Of a stretch of DNA of 64,000 nucleotides, positions 55,920-64,000 are shown piece after piece. Origin of the DNA: Burkholderiales bacterium (GTDB lineage: Bacteria; Pseudomonadota; Gammaproteobacteria; Burkholderiales; Burkholderiaceae_C); contig JACPOK010000014.1 of assembly GCA_016191525.1 (NCBI GenBank), positions 248,001-312,000 of the forward strand. Direction: 5' to 3'. The notes below the pieces were generated by a model. That model saw only the letters and a program-made list of their open reading frames with translations. It was not told where the DNA came from and searched no databases. The stretch's first letter is position 1. Each line of letters opens with the position of its first letter. Position numbers and translations under genes: made by a program.

Positions 55920-57461
55920 ATGACCACCAGCATCAAGCAAGCGGATCTGATTGAATCGATCGCGGCCGCGCTCCAGTACATCAGCTACTACCACCCGGCG
56001 GACTACATCGCCCACCTGGCGCGCGCCTACGAGCGTGAGCAGAGCCCCGCGGCCAAGGACGCCATTGCCCAGATCCTCACCAACAGCAAGATGAGCGCCA
56101 CCGGCCACCGGCCGATCTGCCAGGACACGGGCATCGTCAATGTGTTCCTGAAGGTGGGCATGGACGTGCGCTTCGAAGGCTTCGCGGGCAGCCTGGACGA
56201 CGCCATCAACGAGGGCGTGCGCCGCGGCTACAACCACCCGGACAACACCCTGCGCGCATCGGTGGTGGCCGATCCGCAGTTCGAGCGCAGGAACACGAAG
56301 GACAACACGCCGGCAGTGATCTTCACCGAGCTGGTGCCCGGCGACAAGCTGGAAGTGACCGTGGCGGCCAAGGGCGGTGGCAGCGAGAACAAGAGCAAGT
56401 TCGTGATGCTCAATCCTTCCGATTCGGTGGTGGACTGGGTGCTCAAGACCGTTCCGACCATGGGCGCCGGCTGGTGCCCGCCCGGCATGCTGGGCATCGG
56501 CATCGGCGGCACGGCCGAGAAGGCCATGCTGATGGCCAAGGAGTCGCTGATGGACGACATCGACATGTACGAACTGCTGGCCCGGGGGCCGAAGGACAAG
56601 ACCGAGGAGATGCGGCTGGAGCTGTACGAAAAGGTGAACGCGCTGGGCATCGGCGCCCAGGGGCTGGGCGGCCTCACCACGGTGCTGGACATCAAGATCA
56701 AGCTGTACCCCACGCATGCGGCCAGCAAGCCGGTGGCGATGATCCCCAACTGCGCGGCCACGCGCCATGCGCACTTCGTGATGGACGGTTCCGGCGCCGT
56801 GTACCTTGACCCGCCCAGCCTGGACCTCTGGCCCAACGTGAACTGGACGCCCGACTACGTGAAGAGCAAGAAGGTCAACCTCGACACGCTGACCAAGGAA
56901 GAAGTTGCCGGCTGGAAGCCGGGCGACACGTTGCTGCTCAACGGCAAGATGCTCACCGGCCGCGACGCGGCGCACAAGCGCATCCAGGACATGCTGGCCA
57001 GGGGCGAGAAGCTGCCGGTGGACTTCACCAACCGCGTCATCTACTACGTGGGACCGGTGGACCCGGTCAAGGGCGAGGCCGTCGGCCCCGCCGGCCCCAC
57101 CACCTCCACGCGGATGGACAAGTTCACCGACATGATGCTGGCCCAGACAGGGCTGATCGCCATGATCGGCAAGGCCGAGCGTGGCCCGGTCGCGATCGAG
57201 GCGATCCGCAAGCACAAGAGCGCCTACCTGATGGCGGTGGGCGGCGCGGCCTACCTGGTCTCCAAGGCGATCAAGACAGCGAAGGTGCTGGGCTTCGCCG
57301 ACCTGGGCATGGAGGCGATCTATGAATTCGACGTGGTCGACATGCCGGTGACGGTGGCAGTGGATTCGGGCGGCACCAGCGCCCACATCACCGGCCCGGC
57401 CGAGTGGCAGAAGAAGATCGCCACCGGCGAGTTCAAGAACATCCCGGTAGCCGCGGCTTGA
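55920..57461 (+). CDS. fumA: Fumarate hydratase class I (Fe-S type)
   Basis: The product has 513 residues. The N-terminal domain has RPICQDTGIVNVFLKVG, GAGWCPPGMLGIGIGG and IPNCAATRHAHFVMDG, whose Cys residues are candidate 4Fe-4S ligands. The C-terminal beta domain has LTGRDAAHKRIQ, YYVGPVDPVKGEAVGPAGPTTSTRMD and VDSGGTSAH. It carries out the same reaction as FumC but is sensitive to oxygen. Its TGA overlaps a TTG that is the likely start of murI, so the two are translationally coupled. Confidence 0.95.
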   Translation: MTTSIKQADLIESIAAALQYISYYHPADYIAHLARAYEREQSPAAKDAIAQILTNSKMSATGHRPICQDTGIVNVFLKVGMDVRFEGFAGSLDDAINEGVRRGYNHPDNTLRASVVADPQFERRNTKDNTPAVIFTELVPGDKLEVTVAAKGGGSENKSKFVMLNPSDSVVDWVLKTVPTMGAGWCPPGMLGIGIGGTAEKAMLMAKESLMDDIDMYELLARGPKDKTEEMRLELYEKVNALGIGAQGLGGLTTVLDIKIKLYPTHAASKPVAMIPNCAATRHAHFVMDGSGAVYLDPPSLDLWPNVNWTPDYVKSKKVNLDTLTKEEVAGWKPGDTLLLNGKMLTGRDAAHKRIQDMLARGEKLPVDFTNRVIYYVGPVDPVKGEAVGPAGPTTSTRMDKFTDMMLAQTGLIAMIGKAERGPVAIEAIRKHKSAYLMAVGGAAYLVSKAIKTAKVLGFADLGMEAIYEFDVVDMPVTVAVDSGGTSAHITGPAEWQKKIATGEFKNIPVAAA

Positions 57462-58237
57462 GCCTGCAGGCCCCGATCGGCGTTTTCGACAGCGGCGTCG
57501 GCGGCCTGAGCATCCTGCGCGCGCTGCGCGCGGAGTTGCCGGCGGAAAACTTTGTGTATTTCGCCGATTCAGGCCACGCGCCCTATGGCGAGCGGGGTGA
57601 CGCATACGTCATCGCCCGCACGCATGCCGTCGCGCGGCAGCTGCTGGATGAGCACCGCATCAAGGCGCTGGTGGTGGCCTGCAACACGGCCACCGCCGCC
57701 GCCATCCACCTGCTGCGCGCCGAATATCCCGGCCTGCCGGTGGTGGGCGTGGAGCCGGCGCTGAAGCCCGCGATCGCATTGAGCAGGACGGGCCGCATCG
57801 GCGTGATGGCGACGCGCGGCACGCTGGCCAGCGCCAAGTTCGCGGCCTTGCATGACTCGCTGAAGGGCCAGGCCGACTTCGTGCTGCAGCCCTGTGACGG
57901 CCTGGCGGATGCCATCCAGAACGACGACGCTACAAAAATAGTAGCGCTCTGTGCACAGTACATGCGCTCCCTGGGCACTTTCGGCTCTGAAAATGGGCAG
58001 ATCGACACGCTGGTGCTGGGCTGCACACACTACCCGTTTGCCTCCCACCACCTGCAGCCGCTGGCCGGCCCGCTGGTGCGGCTGGTCGAAACCGGGGAGC
58101 CGGTGGCGCGGCAGGCGCGGCGCCTGCTGGAAGCCGCGGGCCTGGCAAAGCCGCAAGGCGAAGGCGGGACGGGCTGGGAGACCACCGGCGATGCGGCCGC
58201 GCTGGCGGCGGCGGCCGGGCGCTGGCTGCAGCTCTAG
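57458..58237 (+). CDS. murI: Glutamate racemase
   Basis: The product has 259 residues if translation starts at TTG 57458, which overlaps the fumA stop in TTGA. The open frame further upstream lies inside fumA. Catalytic features are VFDSGVGGLSIL near the N-terminus, the first Cys in VVACNTATAAA and the second in LVLGCTHYPF. It supplies D-glutamate for peptidoglycan. Residues about 157-178 (ATKIVALCAQYMRSLGTFG) are encoded by an inverted copy of the hairpin element, with an ATA codon that is rare here. Confidence 0.92.
   Translation: MSLQAPIGVFDSGVGGLSILRALRAELPAENFVYFADSGHAPYGERGDAYVIARTHAVARQLLDEHRIKALVVACNTATAAAIHLLRAEYPGLPVVGVEPALKPAIALSRTGRIGVMATRGTLASAKFAALHDSLKGQADFVLQPCDGLADAIQNDDATKIVALCAQYMRSLGTFGSENGQIDTLVLGCTHYPFASHHLQPLAGPLVRLVETGEPVARQARRLLEAAGLAKPQGEGGTGWETTGDAAALAAAAGRWLQL
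57929..57992 (-). repeat. 62-65 nt interspersed hairpin element, copy 5, inside murI
   Basis: In inverted orientation: hairpin GCTACAAAAATAGTAGC, then GCTCTGTGCACAG, CATGCGCTCCCTGGGCACTT, and TCTGAAA. Block order and length match copy 3. It is in frame between the two catalytic Cys regions of murI. Confidence 0.65.
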
Positions 58238-58256
58238 GGCGCGTGCTGGGCTTGGG

Positions 58257-58883
58257 CTAGTGCAGGTGGCGCGGCCTGCGGCCGCCGCCGTGCCCGCCCC
58301 CTGTGCCGCCGGTGCCACGCGGGGGCTTGCCGATTTCAAGCGAATTGACCAGCGCATCGAAGCGCTGGCTGAACAGCTTGTCGATCTCGGCGACCACGCC
58401 GCCCAGCTCTGCGCCGTCGAAATGGCGCTCCATCAGGCCGATAACGTCTTCCACCAGCAGGTCGCGCTGGACCTGCATGATGGCGGCCGGCGTGGGGCCG
58501 ACGAACAGCATCACGAAATCGTCGCGCGACTCGCCCTCGGGCGGCTCGTCTTCCTCGTCGAACTCGGCGTCGTAGAACGTCACCTCGATGGCCGCGCCCT
58601 GTTCGGCCAGCTCGTTCAGGCTCATGCACATCTCGTCGAGCGACTGGCGGAAATCCTCGTCGCCGGGCACCGTCCAGCACATGCGCAGCAGGTGCTCGGG
58701 CGCGTCGAACTTGATGCCGGGCTCCTCTTCATAGGAGCTTTCGGCGCCGTCGGCCAGGGACTTGGCCCCAGCGTATTTCCACAGGGGTTTCAGGGCGTCC
58801 TGCAGCTGGGCAAAGGTCACGTCGGCGCGCAACGGCACTTCGCCGTGGACATGAATTTCAAAGGGAGCGTTGTAGCTTGGCAT
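58257..58883 (-). CDS. DUF6806-like conserved protein
   Basis: The product has 208 residues. It opens with MPSYNAPFEIHVHGEVPLRAD and contains acidic stretches (FDEEDEPPEGESRDD), with a mixed alpha/beta look. The C-terminus is a Gly/His/Arg-rich tail (GTGGTGGGHGGGRRPRH). From memory it corresponds to DUF6806, found in Comamonadaceae, with no assigned function. It has no signal peptide. It converges with murI across 19 bases. Confidence 0.72.
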   Translation of the reverse strand: MPSYNAPFEIHVHGEVPLRADVTFAQLQDALKPLWKYAGAKSLADGAESSYEEEPGIKFDAPEHLLRMCWTVPGDEDFRQSLDEMCMSLNELAEQGAAIEVTFYDAEFDEEDEPPEGESRDDFVMLFVGPTPAAIMQVQRDLLVEDVIGLMERHFDGAELGGVVAEIDKLFSQRFDALVNSLEIGKPPRGTGGTGGGHGGGRRPRHLH

Positions 58884-59022
58884 GGCGGGACCCGACTTTC
58901 TTCAATTGTGCCACCACACCGGGGTTTGCCCTGCCCGCCTTGTGCCTGCCCGGCAGCGGTGCTAACGTCCCGACGGGGAGAAAAAGCCGGGCTCGACGCC
59001 CATTCGAAGAAAGAGGGGATTC

Positions 59023-59400
59023 ATGTTCACAAAACGCACTCGCCTGATCGCATTGGGCGCCCTGCTGGCCGTGCCGGCCCTGTCGTGGGCACAGGGCCAT
59101 AACCGCGACCGCTACGAAATCAGGGTCATCAACAACTGGGACCAGCGCATCGAGGTCTCGATCACCGCCGAGCGGCGCGATGAAGACATACGCACCAACT
59201 GGAACATCGCGCCCAAGGCGAACACCTGGCTCGCGATGGAAGGCGGGCGCAGGGTCCGCGTGCGCGGCAGCGACCGCATCACCGTGCGGCGCGACATGCG
59301 CTCGGTGCGAATTTCGGAGGTGGCCGATTTCCAGAACGGCTCGTGGGTGGTGAGCGCGCGAGACGTGGTGCGCGGCCAGCGCGACAAGGAACGCCGCTAG
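59023..59400 (+). CDS. Small secreted hypothetical protein
   Basis: The product has 125 residues with GAGGGG 5 bases before the ATG. A signal peptide (LIALGALLAVPALSWAQG, cleaved near residue 24) is followed by a very basic, beta-rich domain (RYEIRVINNWDQRIEVSITAE, GGRRVRVRGSDRITVRRDM). The high Arg and Asp content suggests surface or nucleic-acid/polyanion contact in the periplasm, but no function is known. Confidence 0.75.
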   Translation: MFTKRTRLIALGALLAVPALSWAQGHNRDRYEIRVINNWDQRIEVSITAERRDEDIRTNWNIAPKANTWLAMEGGRRVRVRGSDRITVRRDMRSVRISEVADFQNGSWVVSARDVVRGQRDKERR

Positions 59401-59415
59401 GAGGGTTGCACCGCT

Positions 59416-59507
59416 TGGTGCCTCGAGCCGGAATCGAACCGGCACGCCCCGATTAAGGAAGCGGCGGATTTTAAGTCCGCTGTGTCTACCAATTTCACCA
59501 TCGAGGC
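59416..59507 (-). tRNA. tRNA-Leu (TAA)
   Basis: A 92-base type II tRNA with encoded CCA on the minus strand. The acceptor GCCTCGA pairs with TCGAGGC. The anticodon TAA lies in the loop CTTAAAA closed by GCGGA/TCCGC, and a long variable arm follows. It is the last of three tRNAs in the order Gly, Cys, Leu. Confidence 0.96.
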
Positions 59508-59524
59508 CCCTGGGGCTGATTGTG

Positions 59525-59562
59525 AAACAAAACAGCCCCGCCAACGATGTTGGCGGGGCTGT
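59525..59562 (-). terminator. Strong hairpin between tRNA-Cys and tRNA-Leu
   Basis: A perfect 14-bp stem (59532-59545 with 59549-59562, GC-rich, ACAGCCCC start) with a 3-base loop is followed on the minus strand by TTTGTTT. It can terminate the tRNA-Cys transcript or act as a processing signal before tRNA-Leu. Confidence 0.75.
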
Positions 59563-59570
59563 GCGTTTTC

Positions 59571-59644
59571 TGGAGGCGCGAGGCGGAGTCGAACCGCCCT
59601 AGACGGATTTGCAATCCGTTGCATAACCGATTTGCTATCGCGCC
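59571..59644 (-). tRNA. tRNA-Cys (GCA)
   Basis: A 74-base cloverleaf on the minus strand with encoded CCA. The acceptor GGCGCGA pairs with TCGCGCC. The anticodon GCA lies in the loop TTGCAAA closed by CGGAT/ATCCG. Confidence 0.96.
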
Positions 59645-59671
59645 GTGAAAAGGGAAAGTGCCTCTTTCAAC

Positions 59672-59699
59672 AAAAAAGGGAAGCCTGAGCTTCCCTTTT
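59672..59699. terminator. Intrinsic terminator between tRNA-Gly and tRNA-Cys
   Basis: An 11-bp stem AAAAGGGAAGC/GCTTCCCTTTT with loop CTGA, giving a T run on either strand. It would end the lon-side or tRNA-Gly transcript, so each tRNA of the trio may be a separate unit. Confidence 0.8.
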
Positions 59700-59706
59700 G
59701 GAAATG

Positions 59707-59782
59707 TGGAGCGGGAAAAGAGTCTCGAACTCTCGACCTCAACCTTGGCAAGGTTGCGCTCTACCAACTGAGCTATTCCCGC
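59707..59782 (-). tRNA. tRNA-Gly (GCC)
   Basis: A 76-base cloverleaf on the minus strand with encoded CCA. The acceptor GCGGGAA pairs with TTCCCGC (one relaxed pair). The anticodon GCC lies in the loop TTGCCAA closed by AACCT... pairs. Confidence 0.96.
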
Positions 59783-59832
59783 ATTTCGAGCCTCGAATTA
59801 TAGCGCAATTCCAGGCACCTTCGCAAACCCAC

Positions 59833-62274
<2,442 letters not shown>

Positions 62275-62365
62275 GCAGATCCTTTGAGTTACCTGGAGAA
62301 TATGGCCTGAAAAAGGGCATTTTCAACCCGCCGGCGCGCAAATGGGGCCAGGTTGAGGAAATGGC

Positions 62366-63631
62366 TTAGGCTTTTTTCGCGGCTTCGCGATACACCAGCA
62401 GGGGGGGCTTGTTTTCGTCGATGGTGGACTCGTCAACGACGACCTTGTCCACGTTCGAGGTGTTGGGCAGTTCGAACATCGTGTCGATGAGCGACTGCTC
62501 CAGGATGGAACGCAGGCCGCGCGCGCCGGTCTTGCGGGCCAGCGCCTTGCGGGCGATGGCCTTGAGCGCGTTGGGCCTGATCTCCAGGTCCACGCCTTCC
62601 ATGGCCAGCAGCTTGCTGTACTGCTTGACCATCGCGTTCTTGGGCTCGGTGAGGATCTGCACCAGCGCGTCCTCGGACAGCTCGGACAGGGTGGCCACCA
62701 CCGGCATGCGGCCGACGAGTTCGGGAATCAGGCCGAACTTGATCAGGTCTTCCGGCTCCACATCGCGGAACACATCGGTGAGGGCGCGTTGCTTCTTGCT
62801 CTTGACGGTGGCCCCGAAGCCGATGCCCGAAGCCTCGGTGCGGTTCTCGATCACCTTTTCCAGGCCCGAGAAGGCGCCGCCGCAGATGAACAGGATGTTG
62901 GTCGTGTCGATCTGCAGGAAATCCTGGTTGGGATGCTTGCGCCCGCCCTGGGGCGGCACGCTGGCCATCGTGCCTTCGATCAACTTGAGCAGCGCCTGCT
63001 GCACGCCCTCGCCCGACACGTCGCGGGTGATGGAGGGGTTGTCGGACTTGCGCGAGATCTTGTCGATCTCGTCGATGTAGACGATGCCGCGCTGGGCCCG
63101 CTCCACCTCGTAGTTGCAGCTTTGCAGCAGTTTCTGGATGATGTTCTCGACGTCTTCGCCCACGTAGCCGGCTTCGGTCAGCGTGGTGGCGTCGGCCATG
63201 ACGAACGGCACATCCAGCATGCGCGCCAGCGTCTGCGCCAGCAGCGTCTTGCCCGACCCGGTGGGGCCGATCAGGAGGATGTTGCTCTTGGTGAGCTCGA
63301 CGTCGTCCTTCTTGGCCTTTTCCTTGTGGCGCAGCCGCTTGTAGTGGTTGTACACGGCCACCGACAGCGCGCGCTTGGCCGGTTCCTGGCCGATCACGTA
63401 GTTGTCGAGGTTGGACTTGATCTCGCTGGGCGTGGGCAGGTCGCCGCGCGCCTCCCGCGTCTCGTCACCGGTAGGCAACTCGTCGCGGATGATTTCATTG
63501 CACAGGTCGATGCATTCGTCGCAGATGAATACGGAAGGCCCGGCGATCAGTTTCTTCACCTCATGCTGGCTCTTGCCGCAGAAGGAGCAGTAAAGCGTCT
63601 TTTCGCTGGAAGAGCCTTTTTTCTCGGCCAT
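62366..63631 (-). CDS. clpX: ClpX ATPase subunit
   Basis: The product has 421 residues. The N-terminal zinc finger has [11 protein letters not shown] and [10 protein letters not shown]. The AAA+ module has Walker [15 protein letters not shown], Walker [11 protein letters not shown], and the ClpP-docking loop with IGFGA. It unfolds tagged substrates and feeds them to ClpP. It lies between clpP and lon on the same strand, with 122 bases to clpP. Confidence 0.97.
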   Translation of the reverse strand: MAEKKGSSSEKTLYCSFCGKSQHEVKKLIAGPSVFICDECIDLCNEIIRDELPTGDETREARGDLPTPSEIKSNLDNYVIGQEPAKRALSVAVYNHYKRLRHKEKAKKDDVELTKSNILLIGPTGSGKTLLAQTLARMLDVPFVMADATTLTEAGYVGEDVENIIQKLLQSCNYEVERAQRGIVYIDEIDKISRKSDNPSITRDVSGEGVQQALLKLIEGTMASVPPQGGRKHPNQDFLQIDTTNILFICGGAFSGLEKVIENRTEASGIGFGATVKSKKQRALTDVFRDVEPEDLIKFGLIPELVGRMPVVATLSELSEDALVQILTEPKNAMVKQYSKLLAMEGVDLEIRPNALKAIARKALARKTGARGLRSILEQSLIDTMFELPNTSNVDKVVVDESTIDENKPPLLVYREAAKKA

Positions 63632-63671
63632 GTGCGCGGTGCCTTTTGAAGGAGTTTCAGAATGATAACCA

Positions 63672-63709
63672 AATAAAAACGGCGCTCCCTGTTACAGGAA
63701 TGCGCCGTT
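63672..63709 (-). terminator. Hairpin between clpP and clpX, terminator or attenuator
   Basis: On the minus strand AACGGCGC/GCGCCGTT, with an inner TCCTG/CAGGG pairing, is followed by TTTTTATTT. It lies 45 bases after the clpP stop and could reduce read-through into clpX. Confidence 0.7.
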
Positions 63710-63753
63710 GCTGCGGTGCAACCCAAAGGCCGCGCCGGCGGGCAAAAGTCCGC

Positions 63754-64000
63754 TCAGGGCCGCTTTGCGATCACCTGATCGACCAGGCCGTACGCCTTGG
63801 CTTCGTCCGCGTCGAGGAAGTAATCCCGTTCGGTGTCCCGCTCGATCTTTTCCAGCGGCTGGCCCGTGCGCTCAGCCAGGATGCGGTTCATCACCGCCTT
63901 GGTCTTGAGGATGTCGCGGGCGTGGATCTCGATGTCGGTCGCCTGGCCCTGGGTGCCGCCCAGCACCTGGTGGATCATCACCTTGGAATTCGGCAGCGAG
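63754..64000 (-). CDS. clpP: ClpP protease subunit, 5' end outside window
   Basis: The frame read from the right edge begins [20 protein letters not shown] and runs 81 residues to the stop. It includes the active-site His in MIHQ, the head-domain helix [17 protein letters not shown], and the C-terminal [19 protein letters not shown]. The catalytic Ser lies beyond the window. Most ClpP have Pro after MIHQ, and here it is Val. It forms the proteolytic barrel used by ClpX just downstream. Confidence 0.95.
   Translation of the reverse strand, partial: SLPNSKVMIHQVLGGTQGQATDIEIHARDILKTKAVMNRILAERTGQPLEKIERDTERDYFLDADEAKAYGLVDQVIAKRP

Overview
The window is about 64 kb of GC-rich chromosome from a betaproteobacterium, most likely order Burkholderiales and a Comamonadaceae-like genus (Ramlibacter, Variovorax or Acidovorax type). 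The main reasons are an EarP plus Arg32-type EF-P pair, a large NAD-glutamate dehydrogenase, small lineage-restricted families (DUF2917, DUF6806-like, Trp-rich TIGR04438-like), and short interspersed repeats of a kind I associate with Comamonadaceae. There are no rRNA genes, CRISPR arrays, prophages or insertion sequences. Coding density is very high, and many genes overlap by 1-14 bases.

Layout. 1-6.7 kb: an overlapping minus-strand operon (LysR regulator, Tat-exported PhoD-type phosphatase, large 7TM/PAS/PAS histidine kinase running off the left edge), a divergent DUF2917 gene and an MFS carrier. 6.8-13 kb: an orphan ABC binding protein, then a two-gene unit of unknown function whose second product is a 1,241-residue helical protein with a long GAAP tract. 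13-18 kb: thioesterase, GIY-YIG-like protein, AraC regulator, EF-hand protein, CDP-alcohol phosphatidyltransferase, and a tandem-FHA protein with two unknown neighbours. 18-25.8 kb: a dienelactone-hydrolase fusion, haem-binding-like protein, exonuclease-like protein, MFS, luciferase-like oxidoreductase, and an exported MsrB-MsrA pair. 25.9-28.6 kb: tRNA-His, then hupB, tRNA-Val and ppiD. 28.7-31.7 kb: tartrate dehydrogenase, haloacetate-dehalogenase-like hydrolase and a divergent LysR gene. 31.7-38.5 kb: DMT transporter, pgsA, uvrC, earP, a lipid A phosphoethanolamine transferase and efp. 38.5-44.3 kb: DUF3445 protein, AEC transporter, a repeat-filled 547-base gap, lgt, LysR and ilvD. 44.5-58.9 kb: NAD-glutamate dehydrogenase, cytochrome c, acetyl-CoA synthetase, OFA-type MFS, UPF0114 protein, fumC and fumA back to back, and murI. 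59-64 kb: tRNA-Leu, -Cys and -Gly, lon, clpX and the 3' part of clpP.

Most genes are housekeeping: proteostasis (clpP-clpX-lon, ppiD), envelope (lgt, pgsA, pssA-like, murI, eptA-like), carbon metabolism (acs, fumA, fumC, gdh, ilvD, tartrate dehydrogenase) and translation (efp with its modifier earP). The gene orders lon-hupB-ppiD and uvrC-pgsA-tRNA(Gly-Cys-Leu), contiguous in enterobacteria, are both broken here and their ends are exchanged.

The least-explained items are: (1) two large nested palindromes at 40.24-40.75 kb that share one conserved core but have unrelated self-complementary arms; (2) a family of 62-65 nt hairpin repeats, at least five copies, three of them inside reading frames; (3) the GAAP-repeat coiled-coil protein and its partner.
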